Assembly: GCF_010500835.1 (NCBI RefSeq) | Contig: NZ_JAAAMJ010000011.1 | Coordinates: forward strand, 1 to 64,000 | Direction of reading: 5' to 3' | DNA length: 64,000 nucleotides | From: Aurantimonas aggregata | GTDB taxonomy: Bacteria > Pseudomonadota > Alphaproteobacteria > Rhizobiales > Rhizobiaceae | Shown: positions 7,677-15,660 of the stretch, one piece after another | How the letters are laid out: each line of letters opens with the position of its first letter | Position numbering within the stretch: the first letter of the stretch is position 1 | Made by a program: the position numbers and the translations under genes | The notes under the pieces: generated by a model | What the model saw: only the letters and a program-made list of their open reading frames with translations | The model's database searches: none | Told to the model about the DNA's origin: nothing

Positions 7677-8185
7677 TGCGCCGGCGGCTCGAGCACGGCG
7701 ACGGTGATCCACTGCGCCGAAAGGGCCGGCTTGACGCCACCCTCGATCTCCACCGCTGCATCCCAGCTGGTCTGCAGCGTCACCGCCCGCTCGTTGAGAC
7801 CGATCATCCTGAAGCGGCCGCGGACCCGCGTGCCGACGCGGACCGGATTGAGGAAGCGGACTTTGTCGAAGCCGTAATTGACGCCCATCTTCGTCCCGAT
7901 GACGCCGGGCAAGGCATCGTAGGCGAGCGTCGACAGCAGCGACAGGGTCAGGAATCCGTGCGCGATCGTGCCGCCATAGGGGCTTTCTTCCCTTGCGCGA
8001 ACCGGATCGACATGGATGAACTGGTGGTCGTGGGTCGCGGCGGCGAAACGGTCGATCATCTCCTGATCGACAGTGAGCCAGTCTGAGACGAATTCGTCCT
8101 TATCGAGATGCGCCCGGTAGGCCTCGATCGGAATCAGGCGTGCGCGGAGCATCGTCTCCGTTTCCGCCACGGATGCCAGTGCCAT
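7673..8185 (-). CDS. MaoC-family (R)-specific enoyl-CoA hydratase/dehydratase
   Basis: This 170-residue hot-dog-fold protein carries the hydratase-2 signature DHQFIHVD, with Asp and His in the D-x4-H arrangement, followed by GGTIAHGFLTLSLL. It hydrates trans-2-enoyl-CoA to 3-hydroxyacyl-CoA. The start at 8185 overlaps the SDR stop (TGATG) and the stop overlaps the kinase start, so the three minus-strand genes form one coupled operon. Here it could hydrate the enoyl-CoA made by the acyl-CoA dehydrogenase/kinase pair. Confidence 0.85.
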   Translation of the reverse strand: MALASVAETETMLRARLIPIEAYRAHLDKDEFVSDWLTVDQEMIDRFAAATHDHQFIHVDPVRAREESPYGGTIAHGFLTLSLLSTLAYDALPGVIGTKMGVNYGFDKVRFLNPVRVGTRVRGRFRMIGLNERAVTLQTSWDAAVEIEGGVKPALSAQWITVAVLEPPAQ

Positions 8186-9009
8186 CAGGCCTCCTCGAAG
8201 AGTTCGTGTCCGGTTTCCACCGCGATGCCGCCGTCGATCGGCAGGATCGCTCCGGTGATATATGCCCCGCCGCGGCCGCAAAGGAACAGCGCCGCACCGG
8301 CAATGTCGTCGGGCGAGCCGATCCGCCCCAGCGGCACGCCGCGCCCGACCGCCGCCGCCTGTTCGTCCGTACCCGTGGCGAAGGCCGTCATCTTCGACTG
8401 GAAGGGACCCGGCGCAAAAGCGTTGACGGTGACGTGGCGGCCGGCGAGTTCCTTGGCGAGGCAGCGGGTCAGATGATGCACCGCGGCCTTGGACGCGGCG
8501 TAGGAATAGACGTTCTGGCCGAGCGGCGCCGAGCCCATCACAGAGCCGAGATTGACGATTCGGGCCGGGTCGTCCGGCGTGGACGACGCCTCGAGCAGCG
8601 GCAGCAGGCGCTGCGTCACGGTGAACAGCCCGGCAACGTTGACGTCCATCACCTTCTGCCAGGCGGCGTGCGGAAACGTCTCGAGTGGCGCGCCCCAGGA
8701 GACACCGGCATTGTTGAACAGGATCTCCAGCCGGTCCGTCCGCGCCTCGACGGCTTCTGCGAGGGTTGCGATCCCGGCCTCGCTCGAGACGTCGCCGGCA
8801 AACCCCTCGACCGTGCCGGGATGGCCCTCGGCGTTGATCGCGGCCGCGGCAGCCTCGCAGGCCTCGGCCTTGCGGGAGGCGATGAGCACCCGCGCCCCGG
8901 CGCCGGCCAAAGCGGTGGCGATCATCCGGCCGATGCCGGTCGCCCCGCCGGTGACCAGCGCGGTCTTGCCCTCCAGCGAGAACAGGCGTTGCAGGATCGG
9001 CATGTCCAT
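8185..9009 (-). CDS. Short-chain dehydrogenase/reductase
   Basis: A 274-residue classical SDR. It has cofactor motif TGGATGIG (about residues 17-24), NNAG, catalytic Ser in the LGSVMGS strand, and YSYAASK with catalytic Tyr and Lys. The start at 9009 follows AAGGGA; longer in-frame starts to 9096 run into the regulator's operator. It is the first gene of the minus-strand operon. It probably oxidises a hydroxyacyl intermediate to the keto compound, since LvaD in the levulinate system is also an SDR. The exact substrate cannot be read from the sequence. Confidence 0.85.
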   Translation of the reverse strand: MDMPILQRLFSLEGKTALVTGGATGIGRMIATALAGAGARVLIASRKAEACEAAAAAINAEGHPGTVEGFAGDVSSEAGIATLAEAVEARTDRLEILFNNAGVSWGAPLETFPHAAWQKVMDVNVAGLFTVTQRLLPLLEASSTPDDPARIVNLGSVMGSAPLGQNVYSYAASKAAVHHLTRCLAKELAGRHVTVNAFAPGPFQSKMTAFATGTDEQAAAVGRGVPLGRIGSPDDIAGAALFLCGRGGAYITGAILPIDGGIAVETGHELFEEA

Positions 9010-9102
9010 GGGCACTCCCTTGCATGCGGCGTCAGGTAGCCGGCGAGCGCATCCTGGCGCGATCGTTGCCAGAGCCGGAAAGCACGCCCCCTTCATCGGC
9101 AG

Positions 9103-9131
9103 TTGACATCATACCCGTTGGTATGTCCAGA
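9103..9131. promoter_or_regulatory. TetR operator between the divergent SDR operon and TetR gene
   Basis: A perfect inverted repeat, CATACC-CGTT-GGTATG, lies at 9110-9125, immediately after a TTGACA -35-like hexamer at 9103-9108 and upstream of the TetR ATG at 9139. It is the only strong palindrome in the divergent gap and is the size and type bound by TetR dimers. By inference it controls both directions. Confidence 0.6.
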
Positions 9132-9138
9132 CTTCGCC

Positions 9139-9879
9139 ATGGAGACCGACGACCGCCCTTCCGGGGAAGGCAACCCGACCGCAAAAGCCGGCGGCCGGTC
9201 CCGGTCGACACGCGACTTTACCGTCGCCCGGGCCCATGCCGAGGCAGACGAGACGCTGGCGGCGATCCTGTCGGCGGCGGCAGCGGCCTTCCGCGAGCAT
9301 GGCTTTGCCGCCGCGTCGATCGACGACGTGGCGCGCCGGCTCGGCGCGACGAAGGGGCTCGTCTATCACTACTACCGCTCGAAGAACGATCTTTTCCTCG
9401 ATGTGTGCCAGCGGGGCATGGCGATCGACTTCGCGGCGGTGGCGGCGCCGGCCGCGTCGCGCGACCGTGCGGTGACGCGGCTACGGGCGATGGCCGAGGC
9501 GCATCTGACGACGATGCTGCAGCATAACGATTTCCAGCACGCGATCCTGCAGGCCGTCGCCCGCCATCTGGGCGGCCCGGCAACCGGCCAGGACGGCGAG
9601 CGGCTGGCCGGGGTAATCGCGGCGCGCGACCGCTATGAAATGCTGTTTCGCCGGACTCTTGCCGAGGCCGTCGCCGAGGGCGATCTGGCCGGCTGGGCGG
9701 ATGCATCGCTCACCGGCAAGGCGTTCCTGGCGGTGCTGAATGCGCCGGTCTTCTGGTATCGCGAACAGCCGAACGAGACGGAAGCGGATCGCCGCGCCCT
9801 TGTCCGCGAACTGGCGCTATTCGCCTTGCGAGGCGCCGGGGCAAGCGAAGCCATCATCGAGGAGGAATTCGGCTCATGA
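9139..9879 (+). CDS. TetR-family transcriptional regulator
   Basis: The 246-residue protein has an N-terminal extension of about 45 residues and then a TetR helix-turn-helix (AFREHGFAAASIDDVARRLGATKG, then VYHYYRSKNDLF). The C-terminal ligand domain is all helical. I choose the ATG at 9139; a TTG at 9103 would start inside the operator. The stop overlaps the acyl-CoA dehydrogenase start (ATGA), so regulator and enzyme are cotranscribed. It probably represses both divergent arms and responds to an acyl-CoA or the hydroxyacid. Confidence 0.85.
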   Translation: METDDRPSGEGNPTAKAGGRSRSTRDFTVARAHAEADETLAAILSAAAAAFREHGFAAASIDDVARRLGATKGLVYHYYRSKNDLFLDVCQRGMAIDFAAVAAPAASRDRAVTRLRAMAEAHLTTMLQHNDFQHAILQAVARHLGGPATGQDGERLAGVIAARDRYEMLFRRTLAEAVAEGDLAGWADASLTGKAFLAVLNAPVFWYREQPNETEADRRALVRELALFALRGAGASEAIIEEEFGS

Positions 9880-11108
9880 CCATCATGGCGCTTGGCATGA
9901 CCGACCGGCTGAAACCACTCCATGCCGCCGTGCGGGACATGGTCCGCGACGAGATCGCGCCGGCCAGCGAGGAATTCCTTGCCGAAGTGCCGAAGGAAAG
10001 CCGATGGGTCTACACCGCCCGGCAGACGGCAATTCTCGAAGGGCTGAAGGCGCGGGCGAAGGCGCGGGGCCTGTGGAACTTCTGGCTGACGGATTCGGCC
10101 CGCGGCTACGGCCTGACGACGGTCGAATACGCCTATCTCGCCGAGGAGATGGGCAAGGCGCATCTGGGCGCCGAGACCTTCAACTGCTCGGCGCCCGATA
10201 CCGGCAACATGGAGGTGTTCGAGCGCTACTGCACGCCGGAGCAGCAGGCGCCCTGGCTGCCGAGGCTGCTCGAGGGCGAGATCCGCTCGGCCTATCTGAT
10301 GACCGAGCCGGACGTCGCTTCGTCCGACGCCAGCAACATCGCCATGGCCTGCGTCGCCGACGGCGACGACTATGTCATCGATGGCGAGAAATGGTGGTCG
10401 TCCGGCGCCGGCGACCCGCGCTGCGCGATCTACATCGTCATGGTCCGGACCGCCGGCGACGAAGCGCCGAAGCACCAGCGCCACTCGATGATCCTGGTGC
10501 CGGCAGACACGCCGGGCGTCGAGGTGCTGCGGGCGATGACCGTCTTCGGCGACGACGACGCGCCGCACGGCCACATGCATATCCGCTTTTCCGGCGTGCG
10601 GGTACCGAAGGCGAACCTGATCCTTGGCGAAGGCCGCGGCTTCGAGATCGCGCAGGGGCGGCTCGGCCCCGGCCGCATCCACCATTGCATGCGGGCGATC
10701 GGCCAGGCGGAGGTGGCGCTGGAGATGATGTGCCAGCGGGCGCTGCGGCGCGAGGCCTTCGGCCGGCAACTGGCCGATCTCGGGGCCAATCACGACATCA
10801 TCGCCGATTGCCGGATGGAGATCGAGATGGTGCGCCTGCTCTGCCTGAAGGCGGCGTGGATGATGGACCAGGGCGACCGGCGCGCCGCCGCCCCGTGGAT
10901 CAGCCAGATCAAGGTCGCGGCGCCGCGGATGGCGCTGAAGGTCGCCGACGAGGCGATCCAGATGCACGGCGCCGAAGGCATCAGCCAGGACCAGCCCCTC
11001 GCCCGCCTCTGGACGCATCTGCGCACGCTCCGGCTGGTCGACGGGCCGGACGCGGTGCACCGCCGGCAGGTGGCCCGGTGGGAGCTGGCGAAGCATGTGG
11101 AGGTGTGA
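9876..11108 (+). CDS. Acyl-CoA dehydrogenase family protein, ACAD10/11-like
   Basis: A 410-residue flavoprotein of the acyl-CoA dehydrogenase fold. It has a helical N-terminal domain, the FAD/substrate beta domain (MTEPDVASSDASNIA; EKWWSSGAGDPRC) and a C-terminal helical domain with RREAFGRQLADLGA and MHGAEGISQDQPLA. The MTEPDVASSD and WWSSGAGD motifs are typical of the ACAD10/11 and LvaC group that works with an APH-type kinase on 4-hydroxyacyl-CoA. It is coupled to the TetR gene by ATGA and lies divergent from the kinase operon. A role as an ordinary alpha,beta-dehydrogenase remains possible. Confidence 0.85.
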   Translation: MTIMALGMTDRLKPLHAAVRDMVRDEIAPASEEFLAEVPKESRWVYTARQTAILEGLKARAKARGLWNFWLTDSARGYGLTTVEYAYLAEEMGKAHLGAETFNCSAPDTGNMEVFERYCTPEQQAPWLPRLLEGEIRSAYLMTEPDVASSDASNIAMACVADGDDYVIDGEKWWSSGAGDPRCAIYIVMVRTAGDEAPKHQRHSMILVPADTPGVEVLRAMTVFGDDDAPHGHMHIRFSGVRVPKANLILGEGRGFEIAQGRLGPGRIHHCMRAIGQAEVALEMMCQRALRREAFGRQLADLGANHDIIADCRMEIEMVRLLCLKAAWMMDQGDRRAAAPWISQIKVAAPRMALKVADEAIQMHGAEGISQDQPLARLWTHLRTLRLVDGPDAVHRRQVARWELAKHVEV

Positions 11109-11120
11109 GCGGAGCCCGTG

Positions 11121-11315
11121 TCAGGCGGCCTCGGCGAGCATGGAAGGCGACAGATGGCGGCTGGCTTCCATCACCTCCATCCCGACGATGCGCCCGTCCG
11201 CATCGTAGTCGAGGACGATGCCGTCGGAGACTTCTTCGCTCTCGAGAACGGCTTCGGGCGAAAAGCGGATGTATGCCGCGTCGGATTCGCGATCGTAGCG
11301 AACAGTCAGGGTCAT
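11121..11315 (-). CDS. DUF2283 protein (possible antitoxin partner)
   Basis: This small 64-residue protein (MTLTVRYDRESDAAYIRFS...GIVLDYDADGRIVGMEVMEAS) shows the DUF2283 pattern clearly. The start at 11315 overlaps the stop of the DUF4258 gene (ATGA). DUF2283/DUF4258 gene pairs are widespread and are often listed as toxin-antitoxin-like; which member would be toxic is not established by the sequence. Confidence 0.75.
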   Translation of the reverse strand: MTLTVRYDRESDAAYIRFSPEAVLESEEVSDGIVLDYDADGRIVGMEVMEASRHLSPSMLAEAA

Positions 11316-11569
11316 GGTCGGCGCGCCCTTCGATCGAAGAATGCGGTGATTATGCGGATTTCGTCGGATTTTTCCATCACCACCACCCGAAGGATGCGAT
11401 TGCCGTGCTCGGGGATCGCTCGATAACGTCGCTCGACGCCGGGACGCCGCGGATCGGGCAGGATCCATTCAGGCTTGTGGATCGTGCGCACGATCCACGT
11501 AAAGGCCAATTCGCGCTCGCCGATGGCATCGCTCGCATGAGCGGAGTATGCCAAGCGCTTCTCTTCCAT
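11312..11569 (-). CDS. DUF4258 protein (possible toxin of a small gene pair)
   Basis: The 85-residue protein begins with a YSAHASDAIGEREL segment, then IHKPEWILPDP, a basic RRYRAIPEHG strand and LRVVVMEKSDEIRIITAFF. This matches the DUF4258 fold, which is related to RelE/BrnT-like RNases. The translation stop overlaps the following DUF2283 start. The role in a toxin-antitoxin pair is inference from composition and pairing. Confidence 0.65.
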   Translation of the reverse strand: MEEKRLAYSAHASDAIGERELAFTWIVRTIHKPEWILPDPRRPGVERRYRAIPEHGNRILRVVVMEKSDEIRIITAFFDRRARRP

Positions 11570-11631
11570 CGCATCGGCCCCGATCGCCTTTTTCCGTCAG
11601 CCGACGATACACCGACAACGAAAGCCGGATC

Positions 11632-12600
11632 ATGAAAGCCATCGTCTGCGAGGCCTACGGGCCGATCGAGACCCTCGCCTATCGCGACATGCCGGACCCT
11701 GTCGCGGGGCCGGGTGAGGTGATCGTCGAGGCCGAGGCGATCGGCGTGAACTATCCGGACGGGCTGCTGGTGCAGGGGCTTTACCAGGCGCGGCCGGCGC
11801 TGCCCTTCGTGCCCGGCATGGAGGTCGCGGGACGGGTGATCGCGATCGGCGCCGAGGTGATGCGGCTGGCGGTGGGCGACCGGGTCGTCGCATCGCTGCA
11901 GTTCGGCGGCTATGCCGAGAAGGTCGCGGTCACCGAAGCAGCGGCGACCCAGCTGCCCGAGGACTTCGACGCCGGTGTCGCCTGCGCCCTCGTCTGCGCC
12001 TATGGCACCGCCTATCACGCGCTGAAGCAGCGGGCAGCGCTGCAGCCGGACGAGACCCTGCTGGTGCTGGGCGCGGCGGGCGCCACCGGCCTTGCCGCGG
12101 TGCAGATCGGCCAGGCGATGGGCGCCCGGGTCATCGCCGTCGCATCCTCGGAGGACAAGCGGTCGCTCGCAGTCGGCGAAGGCGCCGACGTCGCCATCGG
12201 CTACGACGACCTTCGCGAGGACCTGAAGCGGCTGACCGACGGCAAGGGCATCGACGTGGCGTTCGACCCGGTCGGCGGCGACGCGTTCGACGCGGTCGCG
12301 CGGTCAATGGCGTGGAATGGGCGCCTGCTGGTGGTGGGCTTTGCCTCCGGCACGATCCCGCAGCTGCCGGTGAACCTTGCGCTGGTCAAGGGCTTCAGCG
12401 CCGTCGGCGTGTTCTGGGGCGCCTTCGTCGAGAAGGAGCCGGAGCAGGCCGCCGCCAACATGGCGGAGCTGATCGCCTGGACCGCCGAGGAACGGCTGCA
12501 GCCGGTGATCACCGAACGCGGACGGCTGGCCGATGCGGCGGAGATCCTCGGGCGTATCCACGCCCGCCAGACGACCGGCAAGCTGATCCTGGTACCGTAG
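11632..12600 (+). CDS. NADPH:quinone oxidoreductase family protein (MDR)
   Basis: The 322-residue zinc-free medium-chain dehydrogenase/reductase starts MKAIVCEAYG, has an N-terminal GroES-like domain (GVNYPDGLLVQGLY, PFVPGMEVAGRV) and a C-terminal Rossmann domain (LGAAGATGLAAVQIG at about residue 144). It lacks the structural-zinc cysteines of alcohol dehydrogenases. The family reduces quinones or enones with NADPH. The start at 11632 is preferred over an in-frame start at 11548, which overlaps the DUF4258 gene antisense. Confidence 0.8.
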   Translation: MKAIVCEAYGPIETLAYRDMPDPVAGPGEVIVEAEAIGVNYPDGLLVQGLYQARPALPFVPGMEVAGRVIAIGAEVMRLAVGDRVVASLQFGGYAEKVAVTEAAATQLPEDFDAGVACALVCAYGTAYHALKQRAALQPDETLLVLGAAGATGLAAVQIGQAMGARVIAVASSEDKRSLAVGEGADVAIGYDDLREDLKRLTDGKGIDVAFDPVGGDAFDAVARSMAWNGRLLVVGFASGTIPQLPVNLALVKGFSAVGVFWGAFVEKEPEQAAANMAELIAWTAEERLQPVITERGRLADAAEILGRIHARQTTGKLILVP

Positions 12601-12698
12601 CCGATAGGGCGGGGCCGGCTGCCGATTTGGCGGCTCATTCGAACCTCGGCCGCTCCGACGCGTTCCGGGACAGACCTCGTTTTATCCGGAGACATGCT

Positions 12699-13745
12699 AT
12701 GGCCGCCCTGCCCGACACGATGCACGCGCTCGTCCTCAAACATGACGGCTATTCGGGCACGTCCGACGGCCCGACGATCACCGACCTGAAGGACTGGGTC
12801 TCGCTGGAGGAGATTTCGGTGCCGAAGCCCGGCGCGCGTCAGGTCCTGATCAAGATCGGCCTCGCCAACGTCAATCCGTCGGACCTGCATTACATCAAGG
12901 GCGAATATGGCCAGCCGCGCCGGCAGGGCGCCGCCGCCGGCTTCGAGGGGATGGGCGAGGTCGTCGCCGCGGGCGAGGACGAGGCCTCGCGAACGCTGAT
13001 CGGCCAGCGCGTCGCGGTCGCTGCCGGGCGCACCGGCACGGGCGTCTGGGCCGAGTACGCGCTGGCGGATGCGGCCGCCGTGGTGCCGCTGGCGCCGGGC
13101 CTGCGCGACGAGGACGCGGCGGCCCTGATCGTCAACCCGATGACCGCCTGGGCGATGGTCGACCTCGTCAGGGACTACGGATCGTCCGCCTTCGTCATGA
13201 CCGCCGGCGCCAGCCAGCTGTGCAAGCTGATGGCGTCGCTGGCGCGTGACCGCGACATGCATGCGATCGCCGTCGTGCGGCGCGAGGAGCATCGCGCGAT
13301 GCTCGAAGGCCTCGGCGCCGGCACCGTGCTGAATTCGGCTCGCGAGGATTTCGACGAGCTGCTGGTCCAGGCGATGAAGGAGACGAAGCCGCGGGTGCTG
13401 CTCGATGCCGTCGCCGACCAGGATGCGGCCACCATCTTCACCGCGATGCCGGCCGGCGCGCGCTGGGTGATCTACGGCAAGCTCTCGCCAGAGGCGCCGA
13501 AGCTGCCGGGGCTCGGCCAGATGGTGTTCATGAAGAAGGTCATCGAAGGCTTCTGGCTGGCCGAATGGATGGCGCGGGCAACGCCCGAGCAGCGGGTCGA
13601 GGGCTTCACCGAGGTCCAGAAGCGCTTTCTTTCGGGCGCCTGGCAGACCGACGTGGCCGAGACGATTCCACTGGCCGAGGCACCGGATCGTCTGGCCGCA
13701 GCGCTGGATGGGATGAACCGCGGCAAGGTTTTCCTGCGCCCCTGA
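12699..13745 (+). CDS. Zinc-type alcohol dehydrogenase-like/MDR oxidoreductase
   Basis: This 348-residue medium-chain dehydrogenase/reductase has a GroES-like N-terminal half (NPSDLHYIKGEYG, GFEGMGEVVAAG) and a nucleotide-binding C-terminal half (VMTAGASQLCKLM region). The catalytic zinc Cys/His set is not evident. It resembles enoyl reductase/crotonyl-CoA-reductase-like MDR proteins. It follows another MDR gene after 98 bp on the same strand, so the two may be cotranscribed, but they are not close copies. Substrate unknown. Confidence 0.75.
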   Translation: MAALPDTMHALVLKHDGYSGTSDGPTITDLKDWVSLEEISVPKPGARQVLIKIGLANVNPSDLHYIKGEYGQPRRQGAAAGFEGMGEVVAAGEDEASRTLIGQRVAVAAGRTGTGVWAEYALADAAAVVPLAPGLRDEDAAALIVNPMTAWAMVDLVRDYGSSAFVMTAGASQLCKLMASLARDRDMHAIAVVRREEHRAMLEGLGAGTVLNSAREDFDELLVQAMKETKPRVLLDAVADQDAATIFTAMPAGARWVIYGKLSPEAPKLPGLGQMVFMKKVIEGFWLAEWMARATPEQRVEGFTEVQKRFLSGAWQTDVAETIPLAEAPDRLAAALDGMNRGKVFLRP

Positions 13746-13878
13746 CGGCCGCCCAAGCGGCGCGCTGCGACACCTCATTCTCCCGCAGCGCGGCAAAAAC
13801 GACGGCTTCCCGGTTCATATGAGGCAGCATGCTTCTATATGGCCGGGGATAGAGCGCAGCGAGCAGACAGGAGACGAC

Positions 13879-15654
13879 ATGTGCGGCATTTGCGGTGAGG
13901 TCCGGTTCGACGGAAAATCAGCGTCGCCCGAACGGATCTCGCAGATGGCCGCCTGCCTGGAGCGGCGCGGGCCGGACGGGGCCGGCCAGGTGGTGCGCGG
14001 CCGGGTGGGCCTCGGCCATCGCCGGCTGAAGATCATCGACCTGACCGACAAGGCCGAGCAGCCGATGGTCGATCCCGACCTTGGGCTGACCATCGCCTTC
14101 AACGGCTGCATCTACAACTATCCGGAGCTGCGCCAGGAGCTCTCCGGCCTCGGCTACCGCTTCTTCTCGCATGGCGATACCGAGGTCATCCTCAAGGCGT
14201 ACCACGCCTGGGGCCGGGACTGCGTCAAGCGCTTCCACGGCATGTTCGCCTTCGCGATCCACGAGCGCGACAGCGGCCGTGTGATGCTGGCGCGCGACCG
14301 CTTCGGTATCAAGCCGCTGTATCTGTCGCAGGACGACAAGCGCCTCTACATCGGCTCGTCGCTCCAGGCCATCCTGCGGACCGGCGACGTCGACACCTCG
14401 ATCGACCGCGAGGCGCTGCACCATTACATGACGTTCCACGCCGTCGTCCCCCCGCCGCTGACCATCGTCAAGGGCGTGCGCAAGCTGCCGCCGGCGACGA
14501 CGCGGATGATCGAGGCGGATGGCAGCTTCACCGACGAGGTCTACTGGGAGGCGGTCTTCGGCTCCCGCCCGGGCGACGAAAAGCTTTCCTCAAACGACTG
14601 GCGCGACCTCGTGCTGGAATCGCTGAAGACCGCCGTCGGCCGGCGCATGGTCGCCGACGTGCCGGTCGGGGTGCTCTTGTCGGGCGGGGTGGATTCGTCG
14701 CTGATCGTCGGGCTGCTGGCGGAAGCCGGGCAGGCCAATCTCAACACCTTCTCGATCGGCTTCGAGGATGCCAATGGCGAGGTCGGCAACGAGTTCGAGT
14801 TCTCCGACCTGATCGCGCGCCATTACGGCACCGAGCACCACCGCATCTTCATCCCCGGCTCGGAACTGATGGAGCACCTGCCCGGTACGATCCAGGCGAT
14901 GTCCGAGCCGATGGTTTCCTACGACAATGTCGGCTTCTACCTGCTGTCGCGCGAGGTCTCCAAGCACATCAAGGTGGTGCAGTCCGGCCAGGGCGCCGAC
15001 GAGGTGTTCGGCGGCTATCACTGGTACCCGCCGATGGTGGGCTCGAACGATCCGCTGGCGGCCTATTCGAGCGCGTTCTTCGACCGCTCCGACGCGACGC
15101 TGCGCCAGCAGATCTCCCCGGAATGGCATGCCGAGGGCGACGTCAGCCGCGACTTCGTCGCGCGCCATTTCGCCCAGCCCGGCGCCGAGAACCCGGTCGA
15201 CAAGGCGCTGCGGATCGACGCGCACGTGATGCTGGTCGACGATCCGGTGAAGCGGGTAGACAACATGACCATGGCCTGGGGCCTCGAGGCCCGCGTGCCC
15301 TTCCTCGACCACGAGCTGGTCGAGCTGGCGGCGCGCGTGCCGGCGTCGGAAAAGCTCAAGCAGGACGGCAAGGGCGTGTTGAAGGAAGCCGCCCGGCTGG
15401 TGGTCCCGCACGAGGTCATCGACCGCAAGAAGGGCTATTTCCCGGTGCCGCAGCTGAAATACATCTCCGGCCCGTATCTCGAGATGGTCCGCGATACGCT
15501 CGGCTCGGAAGCCGCACGCTCGCGCGGCCTGTTCCGGCAGGATTATCTCGACACGCTGTTCGCGGCACCCTCCGACCACATCACGCCGCTGCGCGGCTCC
15601 GAACTCTGGCAGGTCTCGCTGCTGGAGATGTGGCTCCAGCAGCAGGGACTGTAG
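13879..15654 (+). CDS. asnO: N-acetylglutaminylglutamine amidotransferase (asparagine synthetase-like)
   Basis: The 591-residue class II amidotransferase starts MCGICGE, with Cys2 as the glutaminase nucleophile after Met removal. An N-terminal glutamine-hydrolysing domain covers about residues 2-190. The C-terminal synthetase domain carries the ATP pyrophosphatase loop LSGGVDSSL at about 266-274. It resembles asparagine synthetase B, but its place before a GNAT/ATP-grasp gene and an M42 peptidase identifies the NAGGN osmolyte operon. There it amidates N-acetylglutaminylglutamine to give the amide. The start is at 13879 (after AGGAG), since in-frame sequence upstream would mask the catalytic Cys. 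Confidence 0.88.
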   Translation: MCGICGEVRFDGKSASPERISQMAACLERRGPDGAGQVVRGRVGLGHRRLKIIDLTDKAEQPMVDPDLGLTIAFNGCIYNYPELRQELSGLGYRFFSHGDTEVILKAYHAWGRDCVKRFHGMFAFAIHERDSGRVMLARDRFGIKPLYLSQDDKRLYIGSSLQAILRTGDVDTSIDREALHHYMTFHAVVPPPLTIVKGVRKLPPATTRMIEADGSFTDEVYWEAVFGSRPGDEKLSSNDWRDLVLESLKTAVGRRMVADVPVGVLLSGGVDSSLIVGLLAEAGQANLNTFSIGFEDANGEVGNEFEFSDLIARHYGTEHHRIFIPGSELMEHLPGTIQAMSEPMVSYDNVGFYLLSREVSKHIKVVQSGQGADEVFGGYHWYPPMVGSNDPLAAYSSAFFDRSDATLRQQISPEWHAEGDVSRDFVARHFAQPGAENPVDKALRIDAHVMLVDDPVKRVDNMTMAWGLEARVPFLDHELVELAARVPASEKLKQDGKGVLKEAARLVVPHEVIDRKKGYFPVPQLKYISGPYLEMVRDTLGSEAARSRGLFRQDYLDTLFAAPSDHITPLRGSELWQVSLLEMWLQQQGL

Positions 15655-15660
15655 TCTCCG

